A stretch of 64,000 nucleotides of DNA, taken from positions 1 to 64,000 of the forward strand of contig JACCXH010000051.1 of assembly GCA_013697245.1 (NCBI GenBank), written 5' to 3'. Position numbers and translations under genes: made by a program. The notes beneath the pieces are model-generated. The model did no database searches. It was not told where the DNA came from and saw only the letters and a program-made list of their open reading frames with translations. Shown here piece after piece: positions 28,101 through 35,542 of this stretch (positions are counted from its first letter, which is position 1; each line of letters opens with the position of its first letter). Origin of the DNA: Bacteroidota bacterium. GTDB lineage: Bacteria > Bacteroidota > Bacteroidia > B-17B0 > Aurantibacillaceae.

Positions 28101-30797
28101 ACCGGTCTGTAATGTATTATCAAAACTTTTTGTATCAGGGCTATGTAGGCCAACATAAGTTTTATAAGGCGAGTAGGGCACGCTGTAACGATCGATACTA
28201 AAATCGCCGCCTTCTTCAAACACTTTTGAAATATATGTAGCTCGTAACATACCCGGTGCAGTTTGTCCAACATTGATGTAAGTATTTAAATTTGCTTCAC
28301 CTTTTTCATTTAGGTTGCCATCAAAAATAGCTTCTGCTTCAGAATAATAATTTCTTATAGGCGAATCAAATTCATAGTTTTTATATTTTTCGAAAGTAGT
28401 TCTTGTTTGGTTAACACTCACATTTACCAATGCATGTAAATTTTTGGCAACTGCGCCATGTAGCCATTTTACAGATAATTTTGCAATGCTGTCATTTATT
28501 TTACCTCCCGCACCTTTTGCATCAAAATCTAAATAGATCTTTAAACGATTTGGTTTAACGGTTTCAATTTTAAAGTTCTCAGAAAAAATACGGTTACCAA
28601 CTTTAGCAATGGCAGTATAATTTCCGGTAAGCGCTTCATCTGCGGTGGCTGTTCTAAAATTGTATAAACCATTTAAATTTTTTGTTTTTGTGGTTTGATA
28701 AACAATTGTACCATTAGGATCTTGCAATTCGAATTTAACCGGGTGATTTGGAGGCAAACGTTTTTCTTTATCTTCCATAATAAAATTAATGTAAAGAGAA
28801 TCACCCGGGCGCCATACACCGCGCTCGCCATAAATAAAACCTTTAATGCCTTTTTGTACGATCTCACCTTCTACATCAAATTTGCTTAACGAATTTGCGT
28901 ATCCATCCAACAGTTTTAAATAACCGCGTTGTTTGCCAAATTTAGCCAGCATTAAAAAAGGTTTACGTTTAAGTTGAAGATCTAACATGCCATTAGCATC
29001 GCTTGTACCTTGTGCAATTAATTGTTTGGTGTAATCATAATATTCAATGTTTGCATTTGCGATTGGCTTAGCCGTTATCATATTACTTACAAAAGCGTGA
29101 GACATTTTACTATCATCCAGTTTATAAATAAGTCCAATATCCGAAGCCAGAATATTTCTGCTTATTGCTTTTCCGTAATAATAATTGCTGTTGCAGGGAG
29201 AGTAATCTTCGTTATAATAATTCCAGTTATCATAACCACCATCAAAACTGTAACGGTAAATATCGTTATCATTCCAAGTGTCTTTTTCTTCGGTACTTGT
29301 AACATCTGCTGTTTGTTCTTCATTTATATTTTCGCCTTCGCCTTCATCAGCTACACCTTCGCAATCGCAAATGGCATAAGCTTTAGAATATTTTATGCTC
29401 ACGCGGTATATAGCACCCGGATCGGGTGTAATTAATTTTCCAAGATCAATAACGTGTTTATTCCATTGTTTTAAATTTGTTTTTTTATTATAATCCAGTT
29501 TAATTGTTTTTTCTGCTACTACTTTGCCAACACGTGTTAAACCATCTTGTCCATCTAAATTATTTGATTGTAAGAATTGGTGAACATTATTTTCAAAGAT
29601 CTTGATCACGCGCACATCTACGGCTTTTAAACTAATGGCTTCAAAAGGAAATATCAACCCATTTGAGTTTGGTAAAATGTTGCCGTTGCCTTTAATACGT
29701 ACTAAAGGTTTTGGTTCTTCAAACGTTAAGCTTTTTGTAAAAGCCGTATTCATTTTATAACCTTTAAAATTTTTAATACCACTTGTTACAGTAATTAATT
29801 TTTCGCCAATAATACGGTTAGGTAAAAAAACCCGCACCACATTATTTTCAATAGCGTAAGTAAGATTATCAATTCCCTGGATGCTGATAATGCCTTTTAA
29901 ATTTTGGTTATAATCAATAGGATCGCTAAAAATTAATTCAACAGATTGATCATCGTTATCCACAACACGCGCATCTGAAATGGAGAAGTCTCCCAAAGCA
30001 GGTATTTTTATTTCCTGTATTCCGTTGCTGATCGCTTTTATTACTTCACCTTTCCAGCTAACAAGTAAATTGCCTTTTCTTTCTTTTCTTTCAATGCTAT
30101 CTACATAAAAATAAAATTCGTTGTTATTGTAGCTGTAATTTATTCTTACAGGCATTGCTTTTCCGTTTTGCGTAACACTTAAAACTTTACGGATCGATGC
30201 AGTGTCTTCATAATCGGAAGTTGTTATTTTACCGGTAAGTTTTTGCCATTCGATATTATAATCGTCATAACTTCTTAAACCGTCAACGGTCACAAATATA
30301 TTTTGTGGAAATGTAGAAAGCTGAAAACTAAAATTCTCAAGACCATCTTCTACTTTTGCAACTTCTTTTAATTTAAAATCGACATTGTAAAATTGATTGG
30401 CCGGTAAAATTTCTGAAGGAATAAATTCTATCACTTTATCACTGATCCAAACGGCCCTTCCTTTTATTTTTGGCTCGAAAGTAAAAGCGTCTTTTAAAAG
30501 AGTAGAATCGGGTAACTGCAAACCCCTTAAAACAGTATCTAAAGCGGTGGTTGTGCTTAAAGCTGTAATGCCAGGTTTTATACTGGCAGTTATTGTTTGA
30601 TCTTCGTTTACACTATGCGATAGTTCGATACGAATGGTTGATTTTCTTGAGACCATTCCGGAAGTGTATCCCGAAATGTATTTCCCAAAAGCAGGGTTAA
30701 TGTCGTAGATCTTTGGTCTTGTTTGAAAACAAGCGCTGAATAAAACGATGCAGGTGACAATTATAACTGTTGCAAATAAAAAGAGTTTGATTTTCAT
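25113..30797 (-). CDS. Bacterial alpha-2-macroglobulin lipoprotein (MG2/A2M, thiolester)
   Basis: The 1894-aa product has a lipoprotein signal peptide with lipobox LFSAC (Cys23), a run of macroglobulin domains, MG2-type features, a thiolester motif GCIEQ near residue 1430 (YPHGCIEQTTSSVFP), and a terpenoid-cyclase-like complement domain after it. An acidic Tyr/Asn-rich insert lies near residue 485-530. Bacterial A2Ms trap proteases at the periplasmic face of the envelope. The thiolester Cys and Gln are intact. In many genomes this gene lies beside pbpC; here about 12 kb of signalling genes lie between them. At 1894 residues it is longer than E. coli YfhM (about 1650). Confidence 0.93.
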   Translation of the reverse strand: MKIKLFLFATVIIVTCIVLFSACFQTRPKIYDINPAFGKYISGYTSGMVSRKSTIRIELSHSVNEDQTITASIKPGITALSTTTALDTVLRGLQLPDSTLLKDAFTFEPKIKGRAVWISDKVIEFIPSEILPANQFYNVDFKLKEVAKVEDGLENFSFQLSTFPQNIFVTVDGLRSYDDYNIEWQKLTGKITTSDYEDTASIRKVLSVTQNGKAMPVRINYSYNNNEFYFYVDSIERKERKGNLLVSWKGEVIKAISNGIQEIKIPALGDFSISDARVVDNDDQSVELIFSDPIDYNQNLKGIISIQGIDNLTYAIENNVVRVFLPNRIIGEKLITVTSGIKNFKGYKMNTAFTKSLTFEEPKPLVRIKGNGNILPNSNGLIFPFEAISLKAVDVRVIKIFENNVHQFLQSNNLDGQDGLTRVGKVVAEKTIKLDYNKKTNLKQWNKHVIDLGKLITPDPGAIYRVSIKYSKAYAICDCEGVADEGEGENINEEQTADVTSTEEKDTWNDNDIYRYSFDGGYDNWNYYNEDYSPCNSNYYYGKAISRNILASDIGLIYKLDDSKMSHAFVSNMITAKPIANANIEYYDYTKQLIAQGTSDANGMLDLQLKRKPFLMLAKFGKQRGYLKLLDGYANSLSKFDVEGEIVQKGIKGFIYGERGVWRPGDSLYINFIMEDKEKRLPPNHPVKFELQDPNGTIVYQTTKTKNLNGLYNFRTATADEALTGNYTAIAKVGNRIFSENFKIETVKPNRLKIYLDFDAKGAGGKINDSIAKLSVKWLHGAVAKNLHALVNVSVNQTRTTFEKYKNYEFDSPIRNYYSEAEAIFDGNLNEKGEANLNTYINVGQTAPGMLRATYISKVFEEGGDFSIDRYSVPYSPYKTYVGLHSPDTKSFDNTLQTGNNYNFDVVTVNNKGVQVNANKLQVKIYKVQWRWWYERSEDDLAQYISRAGTIVLKDTLIKTNEGKGTFKFSVQYPEYGRYLITVTDLTGGHQTGKIVTIDWPYWSRANRSNNENANMLNFSCDKEKYTSGENVKLSFPSPAEGMALVSIETGSKVVKKFWIATKKGETVHEFAATADMSPNAYVHVTLVQPHANTKNDLPIRMYGVVPILVDEPLTHLEPEINMLDVIKPESFTNIKVKEKKGRKMTYTLAMVDEGLLDLTRFKTPQPWNTFYAREALGVKTWDMYDAVIGAYAGKLDKLLSVGGDGDANAGKGVKANRFKPMVKFMGPFTLEAGQEKNHIVEIPNYVGSVRVMVVAENEGSYGNAEKAVAVRKPLMILATLPRVLGPGENVYLPVDVFAMEKHVKDVKIEVEVNDFLELDGVKQQSMQFTQIGDEVINFKLNVAQKIGIAKVKITAISGKEKTVQEIELDVRTPNPKVSEGTEIALEPGKEWNTEINFKGITGTNKATIEFSSIPSMGLEKRLDYLIQYPHGCIEQTTSSVFPQLFVMNLMDMKESQKLKVTNNIKAGLKRLQLFQTANGGFSYWPGEAFDNEWGSNYAGHFLIEAEKQGYSLPAALKTKWVKYQQQQARNWTVNNGMYTHPHGNETNEVIQAYRLFVLALSNNAEMGAMNRLREEKNLSITAKWRLAAAYKLVGQNEVAQKLIEALPTTVTSYKELSYSYGSHTRDEAMILETLSLLHEKTKAWPLAKEIAKALSSQSWMSTQETAYSLLAMCEYTGVKDNNGEMNFSYTLNGEEKTGSSKRTLYQVKYSDNDLAKKGNVVLKNTGKGTLFAKIIVEGVPLIGDKTASAKDLKMEVKYKDMKGKEIQPDKLVQGTEFMAEVTISNPGTKGFLKEMALNQIFPSGWEIHNSRMDGTETTNAARYQDIRDDRVYSYYELAENTHKTFTIHLNATYLGKFYLPTVYSEAMYDNLINAKVPGRWVEVIKDAGIVAQK

Positions 30798-30927
30798 TGG
30801 TTTTTAATTTATACAACAAAGGTGCGATGATTAAAAACCGGGAAAGGGGGAGAATTATAGGACGCCGAGCTAAATTTATTAAGCGTGGCTTTTTAGCAAT
30901 TATTTGATAGTTTTTTTTAAAAAAAGG

Positions 30928-31434
30928 CTACTGGCCTCTTTTATGATAAGTTCCGGAATTTGAACTTTTGAAACTGTTATCGTGGCTATGGCTTTGCAAC
31001 GCTATTTCCAGCGCTACGCGACAAGCGAAGCCTAGCACACGAAGGCCAAAGTAAGCGGCTTCTATTACCGCTTGGTTTCTGGCAATTTTTCTATTATAAG
31101 CGGGGTCATAAGTTGAAGGTGTACCTGAATTGTTTGAGTTGTTTTGAGGGTCTAAATTGTAACCGTTAACTGTAGCGGTTTGAGAAGCGCTGTCGGCCGG
31201 GTTTTGAAAAACATCGTAAGATCCGTTCGCATAATGAATCACATTTACATTTGATCTTTCCATGGAGGAATAGTGTTTTTCAGGATCGCTTTCTTTTTGG
31301 TACATTACTTTACCGGCGCTTATTTCCATCACTCGGCATTTAATTATTTTACCGTCTTTTGTAAAAAGTGTATCCTGCGAAAATCCCGAGATACTTGATA
31401 CTAAAAGAAAAATAAATAAAGTAAATATTCTCAT
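30928..31434 (-). CDS. Secreted hypothetical protein, paralogue of the 173-aa neighbour
   Basis: The 168-aa product has a signal peptide (IFTLFIFLLVSSISGFSQ) and a globular domain DTLFTKDGKIIKCRVMEISA, KVMYQKESDPEKHY, VNVIHYANGSYDVFQNP. It is followed by a low-complexity tail with Asn/Ser and SHSHDN. The globular part is clearly homologous to the neighbouring 173-aa protein, position by position, so the two arose by duplication. Its C-terminal helix (AVIEAAYFGLRVLGFACRVALEIAL) is absent from the paralogue. Function unknown. Confidence 0.65.
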   Translation of the reverse strand: MRIFTLFIFLLVSSISGFSQDTLFTKDGKIIKCRVMEISAGKVMYQKESDPEKHYSSMERSNVNVIHYANGSYDVFQNPADSASQTATVNGYNLDPQNNSNNSGTPSTYDPAYNRKIARNQAVIEAAYFGLRVLGFACRVALEIALQSHSHDNSFKSSNSGTYHKRGQ

Positions 31435-31568
31435 AATTAAAAGCTAAGCGGTTAAATAAAGATCAGTAATTAAAACAAGGACGTATATTTTAAGATGTTA
31501 AAAAAACTAAAGAACATTCATTAAAGCACAAAAAAAGAATGCCTAAGAGTATCACTTTTATTAAAATT

Positions 31569-32090
31569 TTATCTGCGGTGACCGTAATGTCCGCCATGAT
31601 GCCCACCACCATAATGATGACCATATCCACCGTGATAGTATCCACTATGATATCCGCCGAAATTTCTATAATAACCTCCGCAATATGGTCTGTTCCAACC
31701 CCAGCCTCCCCAGCCCCAGCCCCAACCACCTGCAAAAGCAACGACAGGTGGAGCGGCAACAACTACATTAACATTCGGTCGTGTATTAACGTATACAGGA
31801 TCGTCGTAAGTATTATTTTGATTGGATGAAGTCTGATTGTTTTTTGAAGCAGTACCCGAATTTTCAAAAACTTCTTTTGAACCGTTTTTATAATGTATCA
31901 AAACTATATCTGTTTTATCTACAACGTATAGAGGGCCGTCAGGATTTGCCGCGCGTTTGTATTTAATTTCATGCTGGGTAATTTCTGTCACCTGACCGGT
32001 AATTATTTTCCCTTTTGTTGTATAAAGTGTATCCTGAGCAAGGGCTGTAACACCTATAAATACTAAAATTATTGCGCCAAAAGTTTTCAT
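31569..32090 (-). CDS. Secreted hypothetical protein with Gly/Tyr/His-rich tail
   Basis: The 173-aa product has a signal peptide (FGAIILVFIGVTALAQ) and a domain DTLYTTKGKIITGQVTEITQ, IKYKRAANPDGPLYVVDKTD, VLIHYKNGSKEVFENS shared with the 168-aa neighbour. It then has a hydrophobic stretch (VVVAAPPVVAFAGGWGWGWGG) and a tail of Gly/Tyr/His (HHYGGGHHGGHYGHRR). Such a tail could bind divalent metals or act as a low-complexity scaffold. It is 134 bases upstream of its paralogue on the same strand. The overlapping ORFs at 31490 and 31539 are shadows of this repeat. Confidence 0.7.
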   Translation of the reverse strand: MKTFGAIILVFIGVTALAQDTLYTTKGKIITGQVTEITQHEIKYKRAANPDGPLYVVDKTDIVLIHYKNGSKEVFENSGTASKNNQTSSNQNNTYDDPVYVNTRPNVNVVVAAPPVVAFAGGWGWGWGGWGWNRPYCGGYYRNFGGYHSGYYHGGYGHHYGGGHHGGHYGHRR

Positions 32091-32213
32091 AACATGGTCT
32101 TAATTGGTTAATTAAAGGTAAAAAATAAAAATGTTACTTTATTTATTTGATTGTTAAAAGAAGTGCAGAAAATATATATTTAACAAAACTTTTAGTTTGA
32201 ATTGCAGAAGCGA

Positions 32214-32420
32214 TTAGTTATTTGTGCAAAACGCTATTATATGATTAATAAGTTCTTCGCTAAAATAATGTTTTGATCCTTCGGGATGATTTATTATTTG
32301 TTTATAACACTCGCGTAAATATTCGGGACCCAATTCTTCATTGTAAACATAAAGCTGCGCTGTTCGTCCATAAATCGAGTTTAGCTTTGCCATTTCGGCA
32401 AGTATGCTTTTTGCTTCCAT
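32214..32420 (-). CDS. Small hypothetical protein
   Basis: I use the ATG at 32420 rather than the track start (32468), because the extra residues (SELYFGFKLFLPLIL) look untranslated. The 68-aa product (MEAKSILAEMAKLNSIYGRT, FSEELINHIIAFCTNN) is helical and soluble. It is divergent from the adjacent HTH gene with about 70 bases between them. A link between the two is possible but unsupported by any recognised family. Confidence 0.45.
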   Translation of the reverse strand: MEAKSILAEMAKLNSIYGRTAQLYVYNEELGPEYLRECYKQIINHPEGSKHYFSEELINHIIAFCTNN

Positions 32421-32490
32421 TAATATTAAAGGTAAAAAAAGTTTAAACCCGAAGTATAGTTCGGACACTTTTTAACAGTTATTTAAGATT

Positions 32491-32718
32491 TTGCAGATGG
32501 ATATGACGAAAGGCTATAGTAGTAACTTAGGGCAATTTGGCCGAAAAGTAAAGCAGTACAGGATAAGACGAGGTCTTACACAGGGAGAATTGTCTGCCGG
32601 TGTAAATTGTGATGTAAGAACCATCCAAAACATCGAAGCGGGCAAAGCCAACGTAACTTTAAAAATAATTTATTCGCTTTGAGAATTGCTTGATGTAAAA
32701 GTTGGGGATTTATTGTGA
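32491..32718 (+). pseudogene. XRE-family HTH regulator with an in-frame TGA
   Basis: The helix-turn-helix is clear: FGRKVKQYRIRRGLTQGELS, then VNCDVRTIQNIEAGKANVTL. Family members continue LxxLxxLAxxLDVxxxxLL; here the frame reads LKIIYSL, TGA (32680-32682), ELLDVKVGDLL, then a second TGA at 32716-32718. One nonsense change removes the last helix. The 63-aa truncated form may still bind DNA poorly. It lies in a gene-poor stretch between the small divergent gene and the YtxH gene. Confidence 0.65.
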
Positions 32719-32803
32719 GGTTATTTCTTACTTTTAAATTATTCCATATAAATTTCAGGTGGCACAAGTTTAGCATATAATAATAAACTAAAAATCTGAA
32801 ATT

Positions 32804-33052
32804 ATGAAAAACCCAATTACATTATTAATACTTGGCTTAGTTATTGGAGCCGCCGCCGGAATATTAATTGCACCAGAAAAAGGAAGCAAAACCCGAAAAA
32901 AAATATTCGAAGGCGCTGAAGATCTTGCAGAAGATTTTAAAGATAAAATCAGGTCAAGTAACAGAAAAATTGATGAATATGCTGAAGCAGCAGAAGAGGC
33001 TCTTGATAAAATAAATCGTAAGCTAAAAGCAGCAGAGAAGTCTTATACCTAA
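32804..33052 (+). CDS. YtxH-domain stress-associated membrane protein
   Basis: The 82-aa product begins with a membrane segment (NPITLLILGLVIGAAAGILIAP) followed by EKGSKTRKKIFEGAEDLAED, the YtxH signature (hydrophobic helix, then GSKTRK), and a charged helix ending in repeated Lys/Ala. YtxH-type proteins are general-stress-induced and anchored to the membrane. A long hairpin 46 bases downstream probably ends transcription. The product looks complete. Confidence 0.8.
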   Translation: MKNPITLLILGLVIGAAAGILIAPEKGSKTRKKIFEGAEDLAEDFKDKIRSSNRKIDEYAEAAEEALDKINRKLKAAEKSYT

Positions 33053-33098
33053 TAAAAATTATCATTACAGATCCAAAATATTTTTTTATGGATTTAAA

Positions 33099-33141
33099 AA
33101 ACACAAAGCCCTTTTCAGATTTTGAAAAGGGCTTTGTGTTT
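33099..33141 (+). terminator. Long hairpin terminator after the YtxH gene
   Basis: ACACAAAGCCCTTTTC and GAAAAGGGCTTTGTGT form a 16-base perfect stem (extendable by two A-T pairs) with a 7-base loop. The downstream T-run is short (TTTAAA), so it may work in both directions. The rest of 33053-33391 (340 bases without a gene) holds only this hairpin and the tRNA terminator; I see nothing else in it. Confidence 0.7.
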
Positions 33142-33344
33142 AAATCAAAACCAGCCATTTAATAAATTAAAAAAGCAAGAATAAAATTAAGAAGCCCGCA
33201 AGAATAAGCTTGCTTATCTCTATCTTTCAGCAAACTATTGAAGTAATAGAACCACTTCTGGATATACGACTTTTTCTAAAAAATAACGATTCTGGAATTA
33301 GGCTTGGCGCGTTACATCAAAAGCATAACTTTCGGTTCTTTTAA

Positions 33345-33379
33345 AAATAAAAAAGACCCTTTCTTGAGAAAGGGTCTTT
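33345..33379 (-). terminator. Terminator downstream of tRNA-Val
   Basis: On the minus strand AAAGACCCTTTC pairs perfectly with GAAAGGGTCTTT around TCAA, followed by TTTTTATTTTTA. It lies 12 bases after the tRNA 3' end, where a terminator would be expected. Confidence 0.85.
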
Positions 33380-33391
33380 ACTTTGTTGAAG

Positions 33392-33466
33392 TGGGAACTA
33401 CTGGGTTCGAACCAGTGACCCCCTGCTTGTAAGGCAGGTGCTCTGAACCAGCTGAGCTAAGCTCCC
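33392..33466 (-). tRNA. tRNA-Val (anticodon TAC)
   Basis: Read on the minus strand, the sequence folds as a tRNA: acceptor GGGAGCT pairs with AGTTCCC, the D-arm is GCTCAGCTGGTTCAGAGC, the anticodon stem CCTGC/GCAGG encloses CTTACAA (anticodon TAC, valine), and the T-arm is CTGGTTCGAACCCAG. The discriminator is A, and no CCA is encoded. A perfect 12-pair terminator follows. A fragment resembling its 5' end lies just upstream at 33491-33536. Confidence 0.95.
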
Positions 33467-33490
33467 AATTTTTTTAGAGATTTGGACTCT

Positions 33491-33536
33491 GGTGCTCTGA
33501 GCCTCCCGATAGCTATCGGGAGAGCTAAGCTCCCAA
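33491..33536. repeat. tRNA-Val 5'-end duplicate interrupted by a 20-bp palindrome
   Basis: GGTGCTCTGAGCC (33491-33503) and GAGCTAAGCTCCCAA (33522-33536) repeat the tRNA segments at 33437-33449 and 33454-33468. Between them is the perfect palindrome CTCCCGATAGCTATCGGGAG (33503-33522). The fragment covers only the D-arm and acceptor 5' strand, so it is not a second functional tRNA. Confidence 0.8.
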
Positions 33537-33587
33537 AATTTTTGGTGTGCAAATGTAAACGATAAATCTTAATTATTCAAAAAATAA

Positions 33588-34370
33588 TTAATTATTTTTT
33601 ACATCTTCTAATCCTGAATCCGGAATCAACATGCCGTCTACCAAAACCCGACCACAATGTTCACACACAATGATCTTTTTGTTTAAACGAATGTCTAACT
33701 GACGTTGTGGTGGAATCTTATTATAACATCCGCCGCAAGCATCACGTTCTACTGCTACAACCGCTAAACCGTTACGTGAGTTAGCACGGATACGTTTGTA
33801 TGCATTTAATAAACGATCTTCTATTTGTGCAGAAGCGCTTTCGCTTTCTTTAATTAATTGTTTTTCTTCTTTCTCTGTTTCAGCAATGATCTCATCTAAC
33901 TCACCTTTCTTTGCTTTAAGATCTTTACTTCTTTCTTCAAATTCTACTTTACTTTTTTCAAGTAATTCACTTTTTATAGTAACACTTGCTTTAGCTTCCT
34001 TCATACGTTTTTCAGCCAATTGGATCTCTAAGTTCTGAAATTCAATTTCTTTTGTAATGGCATCGTACTCGCGGTTATTACGAACTTTACCTTGCTGTTG
34101 CTCGTACTTTTTAATGTTCGCTGTAAAATCTTTAATAGCTTGTTTCTTTTCACTTAAAGTAGTATCAAGTTCCGCTACTTCTTCTTCCACATTCTTTAAA
34201 CGGGTCTCTAAACCTAAAACGGTGTCCTCAAGATCGCTAACCTCTAAAGGTAACTCACCTCTAACTGTTCTTAATTTATCGATCTTGCTATCAATTAATT
34301 GTAATTGATAAAGCGACTTTAATTTTCCTTCAACCGAAGCGTCAATTTTTTCTTTAATTTTTGCAGCCAT
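33588..34370 (-). CDS. Zinc-ribbon coiled-coil protein (C4-type, zf-RING_7-like)
   Basis: The 260-aa product is a long coiled coil (residues about 15-180, AEKRMKEAKASVTIKSELLE and similar) with a C-terminal zinc ribbon. Four cysteines form two CxxC pairs: CGGCYNKIPPQRQLDIRLNK and VCEHCGRVLV. This arrangement fits the C4 zinc-ribbon proteins widespread in Bacteroidota and other bacteria, usually encoded next to nif3 as here (4 bases downstream). It probably binds nucleic acid or a protein partner in the cytoplasm; the role is not established. Confidence 0.85.
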   Translation of the reverse strand: MAAKIKEKIDASVEGKLKSLYQLQLIDSKIDKLRTVRGELPLEVSDLEDTVLGLETRLKNVEEEVAELDTTLSEKKQAIKDFTANIKKYEQQQGKVRNNREYDAITKEIEFQNLEIQLAEKRMKEAKASVTIKSELLEKSKVEFEERSKDLKAKKGELDEIIAETEKEEKQLIKESESASAQIEDRLLNAYKRIRANSRNGLAVVAVERDACGGCYNKIPPQRQLDIRLNKKIIVCEHCGRVLVDGMLIPDSGLEDVKNN

Positions 34371-34373
34371 GTT

Positions 34374-35474
34374 CTAAAAATAGTTTATCGGATTTGTATT
34401 TGATTTTGATAAACGGATTGCAAATGTAGGAAATTTATTCTGAATTATCTCATAAAAAATTTCAGGAGTAAATTGCTCTGTTTCAAAGTGCCCCGCGTCC
34501 ACCAGCAATAGTTTATTTTCTGCGTCAAAAAACTCGTGATACTTAAAATCTGATGTTATAAAGGCGTCTGCACCGCTATTTATGGCATTATTCAGTAAAA
34601 AACGACCACTTCCGCCACAAATTGCCACTTTTTTGATGGATTTTCCCAACTTTTTGGTGTGTTTTAAACAACCACTCATTAAACACTTTTTAACGTGGGC
34701 TAAAAAATCATCCTCGTTCATTTCCTTATCCAGCTCGCCTATCATGCCACTGCCAATTTGCAAGTGCTTGTTGGCAATAGAATAAATGTCGTATGCTACT
34801 TCCTCGTATGGATGCGTCTTTAGAAGGGTAGAGATGATAACTGGTTCTTTATTGAACTCAAAAACAGTTTCAATTCTTATTTCTTTTTCCTCGCTTAATT
34901 CTCCGGGTTTACCTAGAAATGGCGTTGTGTTTGTATTTCCTTTAAAAGTACCGGTGCCTTCTAAATTAAAACTGCAGTTAGAATAGTTGCCAATATTGCC
35001 GGCTCCGGCGTCAAACAAGGCTTGTAGCACTGACTGATGATGACTGGCTGGAACAAAGGTGACGATTTTTTTTAATAAGTTACCCTTAGGTGCCAGTATT
35101 TGCAGGCTCTTTAAACCTAATTTATCGCCCATTTTTTTATTTACGCCCAGCTTTACATTGTCTAAATTGGTATGTGCCGCATAAATAGCAATGTTGTTTT
35201 GTATGGCTTTTATAATCGTTCTTTCAACATAATTATTACCATTAATTTTTTTTAAGCCAGTAAATAAAATGGGGTGGTGCGCAATTATTAAATTACAATT
35301 GTTTTTTATGGCCTCGTCAATCACCTCCTCGGTACAATCCAGGCTTAATAAAGCGCCGGTAATGGTTTGGTCTTTTTGTCCGGTTATAAGCCCGCAATTA
35401 TCATAATCCTCCTGGTAGGCAAGCGGTGCAAAATTTTCAATTTCGGTAATTATTTCGCGGACGGTCATAGGCAA
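34374..35474 (-). CDS. NIF3/YqfO-family dinuclear-metal protein
   Basis: The 366-aa product has the NIF3 metal-site motifs: YDNCGLITGQ at the start, LIIAHHPILFTGLKKI (two histidines), AAHTNLDN, and near the end DAGHFETEQFTPEIFYEI. A middle insertion (about residues 130-240) matches the YqfO/CutA-like domain found in longer members. The family is annotated as GTP cyclohydrolase 1 type 2 by homology, but the true activity is unresolved. It forms an operon with the zinc-ribbon gene (spacing 3 bases). The first residues (MPMTVREIITEIENFAP) fit the family start. Confidence 0.9.
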   Translation of the reverse strand: MPMTVREIITEIENFAPLAYQEDYDNCGLITGQKDQTITGALLSLDCTEEVIDEAIKNNCNLIIAHHPILFTGLKKINGNNYVERTIIKAIQNNIAIYAAHTNLDNVKLGVNKKMGDKLGLKSLQILAPKGNLLKKIVTFVPASHHQSVLQALFDAGAGNIGNYSNCSFNLEGTGTFKGNTNTTPFLGKPGELSEEKEIRIETVFEFNKEPVIISTLLKTHPYEEVAYDIYSIANKHLQIGSGMIGELDKEMNEDDFLAHVKKCLMSGCLKHTKKLGKSIKKVAICGGSGRFLLNNAINSGADAFITSDFKYHEFFDAENKLLLVDAGHFETEQFTPEIFYEIIQNKFPTFAIRLSKSNTNPINYF

Positions 35475-35499
35475 AAATTTAATAGATATTTCTTTAAAT

Positions 35500-35531
35500 A
35501 AAAAATCCCCTCCGTTTAACTGAAGGGGATC
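35500..35531 (-). terminator. Terminator of the PPIase gene
   Basis: On the minus strand GATCCCCTTC pairs with GGAGGGGAT around AGTTAAAC, followed by TTTTTTATTT. It lies about 12 bases after the stop of the 738-aa foldase gene and upstream of nif3. Confidence 0.8.
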
Positions 35532-35542
35532 TTTGAGTTTTT

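Noticed and set aside
31490-31829. ORFs antisense or out of frame to the His/Gly-rich tail
   Set aside because: Low-complexity shadows created by the repetitive codons of the 173-aa protein.
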